The notes beneath the pieces are model-generated. The model ran no database searches, had not been told where the DNA came from, and saw only the letters and a program-made list of their open reading frames with translations. Of a stretch of 64,000 nucleotides of DNA, positions 51,708 to 59,802 are shown piece after piece. A program made the translations under genes and the position numbers. Location of the stretch: NCBI RefSeq assembly GCF_030373985.1, contig NZ_JAUCRB010000001.1:62001-126000 (forward strand). Direction: 5' to 3'. Positions within the stretch are counted from its first letter, which is position 1, and every line of letters begins with the position of its first letter. Source of the stretch: Wolbachia pipientis (GTDB lineage Bacteria; Pseudomonadota; Alphaproteobacteria; Rickettsiales; Anaplasmataceae).

Positions 51708-52898
51708 TTGCTTTACTTGACAACTAACTTACCGCATTATGTCCCTAGGAAATCGTTATATCAGAATATGCTACAACTATTAACCTTACTTGCTGTTATC
51801 ACTTCAGTTGTATTTTTTGGTCATCTAGTTCCAGTAGAAGCAAAAGCCCTTTTGTGCTCAGTGAGCTTGAGCATCAAAGAAATTTTGTTGTTCACGATGC
51901 CTTTTGTTATTTTTGCGTTAATCTTTAGCAGTGTTAACAATCTTAAGCAATCGGCTGTAAAGTTTATATTGTTAATTATTGTAGTAATTTTCTTATCAAA
52001 TTTGGTTTCATGTTTAATAGCTTATTCAGTTGGACATTTTATCCTACAAAACACTTGTTCAATACAAGATATAAAGTATAAGGAAACAATTGCTCCTTTG
52101 TGGTCGTTTAAGCTGCCGCTACTCCTTTCTAACTTTCATGCTCTCGCTTATGGATTTTTATCTAGCATAGCGGTGTCTGTATTATTACCAAAGAAAAGCA
52201 AGGAACTTTCGCGCAAAATGTTAGATTTAACTTTATTTTTTCTGAAGACATTTTTAACACCGGTTATTCCAATATTTGTACTTGGGCTTGTTTTAAAAAT
52301 GCAACATGATCAAGTTTTATCTGTAATATTTAAAGATAGCTCAATAATTTTTATTATTATAACGTCTGTAACTTACCTTTATATTTTTCTCTTATATGGA
52401 GCAGCAAATTCATTCAAAATCACAAGCTGGATAACTAATATAAGTAATATGATACCAGCATTTATTACTGCAATGGGCACGATGTCTAGTAGTGCAACTA
52501 TGCCACTTACTCTTGAAGGAAGCAAAAAAAATGTAAAACAACCTGAGGTAGCATCGTCTATTATACCAATAACCGCTAGCTTTCATTTAGTAGGTGATTG
52601 CTTTTTTATTGTAATACTGTCAACGATGATTACTTCTAGTTATGCATTATCAACAACAGACTATATAACTTTTCTTCTCTATTTTTTATTGTTTAAATTC
52701 GCTATCGTTGCAGTTCCAGCAGGAGGAATTGTGGTAATGTTACCTATTCTTGAGAAGTATCTTAAATTCTCTCCGGAAATGCTTTCGTTAATTACAGCAT
52801 TATATGTAGTGTTTGACCCAATAATAACTTCAGCAAATGTTATGGGTAATGGTGCTTTTACTATAATGTTTACAAAGCTCTATGGTAAGCTTAAGTAA
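51708..52898 (+). CDS. dicarboxylate/amino-acid:cation symporter (DAACS)
   Basis: 396 aa, eight-helix-type fold. TTG at 51708 is the longest start; ATG at 51768 (MLQLLTLL) is the other option. Family marks: the serine-rich hairpin MGTMSSSATMPLTLEGSKK (HP1), GDCFFIVILSTMIT, AIVAVPAGGIVVMLPILEKY and FDPIITSANVMGNGAFTIMF (TM8 motif). Substrate (glutamate, aspartate or C4 acids) cannot be told. Its stop overlaps the tsaB start (TAATG). Confidence 0.88.
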   Translation: MLYLTTNLPHYVPRKSLYQNMLQLLTLLAVITSVVFFGHLVPVEAKALLCSVSLSIKEILLFTMPFVIFALIFSSVNNLKQSAVKFILLIIVVIFLSNLVSCLIAYSVGHFILQNTCSIQDIKYKETIAPLWSFKLPLLLSNFHALAYGFLSSIAVSVLLPKKSKELSRKMLDLTLFFLKTFLTPVIPIFVLGLVLKMQHDQVLSVIFKDSSIIFIIITSVTYLYIFLLYGAANSFKITSWITNISNMIPAFITAMGTMSSSATMPLTLEGSKKNVKQPEVASSIIPITASFHLVGDCFFIVILSTMITSSYALSTTDYITFLLYFLLFKFAIVAVPAGGIVVMLPILEKYLKFSPEMLSLITALYVVFDPIITSANVMGNGAFTIMFTKLYGKLK

Positions 52899-53515
52899 TG
52901 TCCATTCTGGCAATTGACACTGTGGGTTCTAGCAGTTCAATAGCGATAATTGATCACGATGGCAAGTGTTTTGTAGAACGCAATTCCACCAGTAATAGCC
53001 ACGCGGAATCATTTTTTCAAATTTTAGATATTCTGTTCAGTAAGCACAATTATAGTTATGATAAGGTAGACCATTTAGTAGTAGTAGTTGGACCGGGAAG
53101 TTTCACTGGAATTAGGGTTGGTATATCGGCTGTAAAGGGTATAAATCTTGCTACGAATAAGCCGTTATATGGAGTTAATGCATTAGAGGTTCAGGCATAC
53201 GTAATATCTTTGCTTTGTGCAAATAGCAGAAAAAATATCAGGGCTATGATCAAAAATACTCAAGGGTTTTATACGCAGTTGTTTAATTTCAATTTATTGC
53301 CACTATCAAATCCAATTGCAGCGCATGACACTGCTGGATCCCAGTGTCTGAACACTGGAACAACAAGAAATGATTGCATTACATACATGGATTGCAATTT
53401 ACCAGAACTAAATGCTAGCCATGCAGGGCTATTAGTCCGTCATAGACTAGAAAATAAACAAAAATTAAATGACGTTGAAGCTCTATATTTAAGTGAGCCT
53501 CAGTATATAAAATAA
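52898..53515 (+). CDS. tsaB: tRNA threonylcarbamoyladenosine protein TsaB
   Basis: 205 aa. Partner of TsaD/TsaE in t6A37 tRNA modification. ASKHA-fold signatures are AIDTVGSSSSIAI (5-17), NSHAESFF, and VVVGPGSFTGIRVGISAVKG (about 63-82), where the family has GPGSFTGLR. The C-terminus is LNDVEALYLSEPQYIK. Residues about 143-160 are an insertion whose DNA (53325-53360) is a palindromic repeat. The start overlaps the symporter stop. Confidence 0.93.
   Translation: MSILAIDTVGSSSSIAIIDHDGKCFVERNSTSNSHAESFFQILDILFSKHNYSYDKVDHLVVVVGPGSFTGIRVGISAVKGINLATNKPLYGVNALEVQAYVISLLCANSRKNIRAMIKNTQGFYTQLFNFNLLPLSNPIAAHDTAGSQCLNTGTTRNDCITYMDCNLPELNASHAGLLVRHRLENKQKLNDVEALYLSEPQYIK
53325..53360. repeat. palindromic element inside tsaB coding sequence
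   Basis: GACACTG...CAGTGTC arms (53327 on) and the hairpin CCAGTGT-CTGA-ACACTGG (53341-53358) use the same words (GACACTG, GGATCCCAGTG) as the intergenic palindromes. The frame stays open across it, adding about HDTAGSQCLNTGTTRN to the protein. Confidence 0.65.
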
Positions 53516-53522
53516 TTATAGA

Positions 53523-54173
53523 TTATTCTTTTTCGTAAACACCATTAACTGGACTAAATTTATACATTTGACTTGTTATTTCTTCGGCTACTTCTTTTAT
53601 GCTCATGTTTGAATTTTCTATCTCTATAGCTCTTGGTGGTATAAATAAATTATAAGCTCTAAATTTTTCTATAATGCTACTTACGTTATTAAACTTTCTA
53701 TTTTCCCTTTGCCTTTTTAGTTTAATGCGCTTTTGTAAAGTAGGTAAACAACACTTGAGCACTATGGGAATAATTTTTGTACCCATTCTTCTACCGAGCT
53801 CTACTACTGAGTTATACATCTTTATGTTGTAGTCATTATTTTTCATCAACTCATCGATAAATATATAATTTTTTGAGTGAATAGGATAAGCTTCTATTAC
53901 CTGAAGCATAATTTGTGCAACGTTGTATATTCCATCTTGTACTTCTTCAGGGATTGGGTCATGTTCAAAAACTTTGTTATATATAGAGCGAACTTGAGTG
54001 TTATTAGAAAAGTTGTTGTTTACAATCAGTGCGTCTATCATATTGGATAATTCTATTGCTGTAGAAAGCTTACCACTTCCTGAAAAGCCGATAATATATA
54101 CGAAAAATCCTGTTATCTGTTCCTTTGTGTTAAAGTTTATCATATTATTTATAATGTTGAAATCTATATTCAT
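53523..54173 (-). CDS. P-loop NTPase/kinase-like protein
   Basis: 216 aa. The Walker A-like loop is GFSGSGKLS (29-37), with Leu before the Ser as in some small P-loop families (GKLT/GKLS). YIFIDELMKN may be the Walker B region (about 103-112). A basic segment KRIKLKRQRENRKFN (about 148-162) resembles a kinase lid or nucleic-acid contact. No close family named. Convergent with tsaB, 8 nt apart. Could be a nucleotide kinase or zeta-like P-loop enzyme; substrate unknown. Confidence 0.75.
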   Translation of the reverse strand: MNIDFNIINNMINFNTKEQITGFFVYIIGFSGSGKLSTAIELSNMIDALIVNNNFSNNTQVRSIYNKVFEHDPIPEEVQDGIYNVAQIMLQVIEAYPIHSKNYIFIDELMKNNDYNIKMYNSVVELGRRMGTKIIPIVLKCCLPTLQKRIKLKRQRENRKFNNVSSIIEKFRAYNLFIPPRAIEIENSNMSIKEVAEEITSQMYKFSPVNGVYEKE

Positions 54174-54417
54174 AATAACATGAAACTTAAGCTTTAAAAC
54201 ATTTGAAACATTATATAGAAAATTATTTTAATGATTAAGGTATTATGTAATTTAGAAACATAAACTCCATATAGGCTATATAGGTTGTGTAATAGCGAAT
54301 TATTTACTAAGAATTAACAGCTCCTTTTCCTGATTTACCTCACTTCAAACTAAAATTACTAGTTTACTATGAGTCTTTTTTCTTGTATAAGCCTTTAGCA
54401 GGTCTTAGTTAGAAATT

Positions 54418-55128
54418 GTGTTGCTGAAAAAGAGCGAGGTAAAAAGGGACTTAGTCTACGCCTATCAGGTTTTGTCTTACCTTAAATTGGATGATTGTAC
54501 ATATGCTCACCTATCGGTGCACTCTGAGGATAAAAAGTCGTTTTATATTTATCCATTTGGTATTCGCTTTAATGAAGTGAACGAAAATTCATTAATAAAA
54601 GTATCGCTTGATGGAAATGTAATTGAGGGCAAAGAATATTAATATAATAAAATGGGTTATATAATCCACGGCTTTATTTATAAAGCAAGAAAAGATATTC
54701 AAGCAATTTTCCACCTACATACACCTTCTATTGTGGCAGTTTCCTCTCTCAAAGAGGGGCTACTTCCAACGAGTCAATGGGCACTACACTTTTATAATAC
54801 AATATCTTACCATGATTATAACTCTCTGGCACTTGATGATGGAGAAGGAGAGAGATTAATAGCTGATCTGAAAGAAAATTTTGTGATGTTAATGCGCAAT
54901 CATGGATCTATAACGTGTGGTCGGACTATACAAGAAGCAATGTTTTATACATATCACTTAAAAAAAGCATGCAAAACTCGATGTTTAACTTTAGCGATGA
55001 ATAGGGAGTTATCAATTCCAAGTAAAGAAATTTGCTCAAAAGCCTTAAAGGATCTTTTGTCTTTCGAAAGTAATCTTGGTCAGAGAGATTGGCACGCATG
55101 GGTTAGGCTACTTAAAAGTAAGTTATAA
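54418..55128 (+). pseudogene. class II aldolase/adducin family, one in-frame stop
   Basis: TTG start at 54418. The frame is uninterrupted except for a single TAA at 54640-54642, so 54643-55128 is in the same frame as 54418-54639. Family marks on both sides: LDDCTYAHLSVHS (N-terminal HLS-type segment), then [30 protein letters not shown] (metal His pair), [24 protein letters not shown] and [12 protein letters not shown]. All expected zinc ligands remain. Either a recent nonsense mutation or stop readthrough; an internal ATG at 54652 would give a truncated 158-aa protein. Confidence 0.8.
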
Positions 55129-55150
55129 AGGATTTTTCACACTACCATCT

Positions 55151-55213
55151 GTCATCCAAGTATGTAACACTGGGATCTAGATCAAACTTCAGCGTCATGC
55201 GCTGAAATGACAC
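55151..55213. repeat. palindromic repeat element
   Basis: GTCATCCAAGTATGTAACAC at 55151, hairpin CAGCG-TCATG-CGCTG (55190-55204) and closing AATGACACC. Layout matches 26223-26337. A partial relative (GCTGGAATGACAT) follows near 55580-55593, just beyond dispersed-repeat copy 3. Confidence 0.6.
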
Positions 55214-55273
55214 CTTACTGTCTAGTTCATGAATTGCTTTAGCTATAAATATTTAAGAAATTTACTAAATAGA

Positions 55274-55556
55274 AAAAAAAGGCAAAGAACCCCACTAATA
55301 GCGAGTTTTAACCTTCTAATACTTTAAATTGGCGCTGTAATAATTTGTTGACGCTTAATTTAAGCGCGATTTGGTTGAATGTAGAAAAAATTTAAAAGAT
55401 ACGCAGCCCCAATAATTTGATGTAATCCGCCAAAAAATACTTTAAGTTTTTTACTGAATTTTTTCATTGAACCCGCGCGGATCAAAAACAAGTTCTTAGT
55501 CAGAAACACTCTATGCCATGACAAGTGGGCTGGCAAAATTTGTCAAGTAATTTTTG
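55274..55556 (+). repeat. dispersed ~280-bp repeat, copy 3
   Basis: Aligns from AAAAAAAAGGCAAAG through TTTAAATTGGCGCTGTAATA, CGCTTAATTTAAGCGCGATT, CGCAGCCCCAATAATTTGAT, AACAAGTTCTTAGTCAGAAA and GGGCTGGCAAAATTTGTCAA to TAATTTTT. Same orientation as copy 1. No gene overlaps it. Confidence 0.8.
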
Positions 55557-55714
55557 TAGCTCTTATGGCCTAGCGTTACGTGCTGGAATGACATTTGGGA
55601 GTATGTTACCCGTTTTTTGCTTCTAAATGATAAAAGATCTAATAAATTTATTAGTTTATTATATGTTTCTTTTCATGTATAAAATTATAGCAAGTTTGTA
55701 CGAAAGGTCGTTTT

Positions 55715-56896
55715 ATGAGCAAAATTATAGAAATTAGAGCACCAAAAACTCTTGGTGGTGAATCGGTCACAGAAGGTATAGTGAAAATAAAGAAAAATAT
55801 TGGTGAAGCAGTAAAAGTAGATGACTTGATTTTTGAGATTGAAACTGACAAAACAGCACTCGAATTAGCTGCAGAAGCTTCAGGACAAATAACTGAATTT
55901 TTCGTAAAGGAAGATGATGTAATAAGTCCTGATCAATTGTTAGCAAAACTTTCCACAGGGGAAGTAAAAGAGGAAGCGAAAAAAGAAGATAAAGGCGAAA
56001 GTTCTACTAAAAAAGACGCTCCGTCAGCCCGCAAAATTATGGAAGAAAATGCCATCAGTGCTGAAAGTGTCAAGGGAACTGGTATGGGGAATAGAATAAC
56101 AAAAGCAGATGTGATAGGCCATACAAGCAAAAATCCAAGCGCTGAACAACCTGTTATAAAGCGATATGAACTGCCAAAAAGTACAGCAAGTGGAGAGCGA
56201 AAGGAAGAACGAGTAAAAATGAGCAAAATAAGGCAAGTGATTGCTGCTCGTTTGAAGGCGTCGCAAAACACTGCTGCAATACTGACCACGTTCAATGAAA
56301 TTGACATGAAAAATATCATGGATCTTAGGGCAAAATATAAGGAAACTTTCGAAAAGAAATATGGGATAAAGCTTGGTTTCATGTCGTTTTTTATAAAGGC
56401 AGCGGTGCAAGCATTGAAAGAGATCTCTGAAATTAATGCTGAAATCTCAGGCGAAGAAATCATATATAAACATTACTATGACATAGGAGTTGCTGTTGGC
56501 ACTGATAAAGGCCTTGTTGTACCAGTTATTCAGAGTGCCGATCAGATGTCATTTGCGGAAATCGAGTTAACTTTAGTTGCTCTTGGCAAAAAAGCCCGAG
56601 AAGGCAAGTTACAAGTATCAGAAATGGAAGGTGCAACATTCACTATTTCAAACGGCGGAGTATACGGTTCACTTCTTTCCACTCCGATAATAAACCCTCC
56701 GCAATCTGGAATACTTGGAATGCATTCAATACAAAATAGGCCAGTTGCTGTAGGTAATACAGTGGAAATCAGACCTATGATGTACATTGCTCTCTCTTAC
56801 GACCACAGAATAGTTGACGGCAAAGGAGCAGTAACTTTCCTTGTTAAAATAAAAAATTACATAGAAGATCCAAACAGATTAGTTTTGGAAGTGTAA
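55715..56896 (+). CDS. sucB: 2-oxoglutarate dehydrogenase E2 (dihydrolipoyl succinyltransferase)
   Basis: 393 aa. Core acyltransferase of the 2-oxoglutarate dehydrogenase complex. The lipoyl domain has the attachment lysine in [12 protein letters not shown] (residues about 1-75). The E3-binding domain is [20 protein letters not shown] (about 109-128). The catalytic domain (about 170-393) ends with [15 protein letters not shown], the His-Asp active site. [13 protein letters not shown] shows the E2o rather than E2p type. icd at 24.1 kb supplies the substrate step. Confidence 0.95.
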   Translation: MSKIIEIRAPKTLGGESVTEGIVKIKKNIGEAVKVDDLIFEIETDKTALELAAEASGQITEFFVKEDDVISPDQLLAKLSTGEVKEEAKKEDKGESSTKKDAPSARKIMEENAISAESVKGTGMGNRITKADVIGHTSKNPSAEQPVIKRYELPKSTASGERKEERVKMSKIRQVIAARLKASQNTAAILTTFNEIDMKNIMDLRAKYKETFEKKYGIKLGFMSFFIKAAVQALKEISEINAEISGEEIIYKHYYDIGVAVGTDKGLVVPVIQSADQMSFAEIELTLVALGKKAREGKLQVSEMEGATFTISNGGVYGSLLSTPIINPPQSGILGMHSIQNRPVAVGNTVEIRPMMYIALSYDHRIVDGKGAVTFLVKIKNYIEDPNRLVLEV

Positions 56897-56932
56897 AAAG
56901 TGAGTTGCTGTCAGTCTAGTATTGCTAAGAAC

Positions 56933-59561
56933 CTAAATATCATCCAGTTCTGCCAGCAATTTAGCAGCTTCATGATGATCAGAACTGTAATGTTTTTTAA
57001 AAGATAGGTAAAGACTGTTCAAACAACTTCTTTTTTTTTCTTATGATCACCTAAGTACCCATGGTGATAACTAGGCTTGTCAGTGTAATAGCAACTTTGA
57101 AATGATCAGGGCCATAATGTTTTTTGAAAACAGGTAAAATACGTTCAAACAACTTTTTTTTCTTAGGGTTACCTATAAGTGACACCGATGCTTGTTAGTA
57201 GTGTAGCAACTAGAAAAGAATCAGAGCTATAATGCTTTTAAAGACAGGTAAGTCCTGTTCAAGTCATTCCTTTTGTTTCTTATGATCATCTAAACTCCTA
57301 TAAACGCCACCTAGGTTTACTAGTATTATAGCAATTGTAGAATGACCAAAACCATAATGCTTCTCTTGAATTGCTAAAGCTGCTCAAGCAGCTCCTTGCG
57401 TCTTCTAGAATTACTAAAGTCATAGTACCCATTATACACTCATATTAACAAATCTACAAGATAAGTTTTCTCTATTGTTTGCTTTTCTGAAGGTTCCAAA
57501 GGTTTTTCTTCTAACCCAATTATCTATATGTGATAGAAATGCTTCTAAACGCGGCGATAACTGTCGTTTCTTAGCATAACCTTCTAATTTTCACTGCCGT
57601 GAGAAAAACTCTCTTGTAATAGTTGAAAAACAGTTTCTATGTCTTCTTTAATTTTTCCACCTTCCTCTGACTTTAGCCTAATGACATCTTGTACTAAACA
57701 GTGAGTAAAAATACTATCTCACTCTGCTCATTGGATACTAGCATAGAATATGCTTAATAATATAGATAATACTTCTTCAAAAGGTTTTTCCTCAGAATTG
57801 TTTTCTACAATTTCGAGAAATATTCTGAGCAAATCTTTAGAAAGATCATTATTTAAATATGTACAAGCTACTAACAATTTGCTTGCTAGTTTAGACTCAT
57901 TATAAATTGCGTCCATTGTGATATCCTAAGTAATAAACACAGATTAATGATTAAAATCCTTAGGCAGTGTTTTATGAAATAATAAATAAAGCTTCCTCTC
58001 CGCATAAATTTCTAAGTACCGTAAGATAGTTATTTTATTTCCTTTATGTAAGCGCAAGCCTAAGCCAAAGCCAGAGGTAATTTACCTAATTTTTCTGCTA
58101 GTACATCTATATTTGACCTATCACTTTCTTAAATCTGACCCAAAATTTTTTTTATGTATGATTCTGATTCTGGAGAAGTAAAAACGTCTACAACTATACT
58201 TCCTTGTGGCCATTCAGTATTACGAGATGTAACTATTATTTTACCACCTTTTGCAGGTCTGAGCTTAGAAATGACTTCATAATTTGGTATATTATCATAA
58301 ATCAATAACCACCTTCAAGTTTAGAATCTTCTAGCCAGCTTCTCACATAACAAGCTTGCTGTGCAGCGGGATTTTGTCTTCATCGCAAATAATATTTAAT
58401 GTCCTCCCTAACTTAACATACTCACTGATTAGCTGATCCTCATCTTTCGCACTCAACCAACATATTCACTTATATTTTTCCCCATGTTTTGAATAAAATC
58501 TAACACCGACTGCGTTTTACCTACTCCGCCTAAACCCTGCAAAGTAACTAATATGACTAGCTCGTTTTCTGTTTTTAGACGATCTAATATTTTTTCATTG
58601 AGATATTCTCGTTCAATGAAATTTCCACTAGCTATTTTAAGTGGAATGTTCCACTATTCAAACAGATCTTCTCTAGGTTTTAGACTGTAAAGATGTTCCA
58701 TAGCTTCCTTTAAAATAATCGTTTTTTCTTATTAGGTAAGGAACTTTACTACCCTATTTTGCCTGCCATTTTTCTACCTTGTCATATATACAGACAAAAA
58801 CCTTATCAATATCTTCTTTTCCTGATATTTTATATATATTCCCTATTTCTTTCTTAATTTCTTTCTTAAGAATATTATCTAATTCTGAATGATTAGGTTG
58901 ATTAACTACAAACCTTAGTCTAAGTAAAAAATCTTCTATTTCACTTTCACTACCGCAACTGAAGTATTTTTTCAGCTCAGTATGATTTCTTACTTTATAG
59001 CACGTTCCTTTTCGACGTTCATAAATATTTAAAGTTTTGTCATCTGTTAACTTTGACTCTTCCAAATACTATTCCAATGTTTCTACGCTGCCCTCTTTTC
59101 TGTAACTTTTTTTAAGTTCACATTAACATTAGTATGAACGTTAAGTATAATACCACTATTCTGAAACTCAGTGCTTTGCTTAATCTTAAGATCAGATTCA
59201 AAAAAATATTTGTTTAACCCGAAATCTTCTTCCTGTTACTTTCTATCGTTTCCATCAATAAACAAATCTTCAAAAGTAATACTTGCTAATGAACTATGGT
59301 TATTACGGTGCTTAGCTTGAACTAAGATAGTTCTCGATTTATTTCCTGATCTTTACATTAAAAACAAATATTATCAAAGGCCCCAAAACCTTTTATGTTT
59401 GATGCTAACCAAAAGTCAATTTTACTACTTAACCCACGAAGTAGTTACAAAATTAGTAATTTTACTTCATACTTACAACCATGATCACCTGTTGATGCAC
59501 TATCTCTCTTCTTAAATGAAAAATTGCTAAGTACTTCAGACTGTTTATTTTCTACTTTCAT
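56933..59561 (-). pseudogene. decayed nuclease - NB-ARC - TPR (NLR/Avs-like) gene
   Basis: One minus-strand gene in fragments, starting at ATG 59561. (1) 59561-59240: MKVENKQSEVLSNF, GDHGCKYEVKLLIL, IKGFGAFDNICF and ILVQAKHRNNHSSL, which together give E...D...QAK, the PD-(D/E)XK pattern of Cap4/Mrr-like nuclease domains. (2) 59065-58754: a 103-residue linker (MEESKLTDDKTLNIYERR). (3) 58700-58300: IEREYLNEKILDRL, then VTLQGLGGVGKTQSVLDF (Walker A of NB-ARC), WLSAKDEDQLISEYVKLG and the start of further NB-ARC motifs. (4) 57920-57600: helical arm pieces. (5) 57420-56933: about four TPRs of 42 residues (KHYGPDHFKVAITLTSL, SSDHHEAAKLLAELDDI, stop). Many frameshifts and stops. Borders of inner pieces are approximate. 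Confidence 0.68.
56940..57420 (-). repeat. tandem ~125-bp (TPR-coding) units
   Basis: Four diverged direct units, each containing an ATAATGCTTTT/ATAATGTTTTT motif, then GTTCAAACAACTT or GCTCAAGCAGCT, then AGCAACT. Period about 125 bp, matching 42-residue kinesin-light-chain-type TPRs. They form the 3' end of the decayed NLR-like gene. Confidence 0.6.
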
Positions 59562-59745
59562 AATCCACTAAAGACTACAAGTAACTTCATTCTATAAAAA
59601 GCTAAAGTCTACCAAACACCTAAAATAATGCAATATAGTCTTTACATGTTGATAGAAGGGCTTCAAAAATTAGGAATTGCTTAGCAAACTCTTAATTCTT
59701 GGTTTAAATAAGACTTTCCAAAGATTTTCTAAATCTAATATATCA

Positions 59746-59774
59746 TTGCTGCGGGCTGTGTTTATTAATATAAT
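59746..59774 (+). promoter_or_regulatory. candidate sigma70 promoter of secA
   Basis: TTGCTG (59746-59751), a 17-nt spacer and perfect TATAAT (59769-59774), about 22 nt before the predicted start and the ATG at 59803. Confidence 0.45.
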
Positions 59775-59802
59775 CTAAAATTAAGTCGATATTACTTAAT
59801 TT

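Noticed and set aside
56024-56463. Two overlapping minus-strand frames
   Set aside because: Antisense to the sucB lipoyl and E3-binding region; composition follows the shadowed gene.
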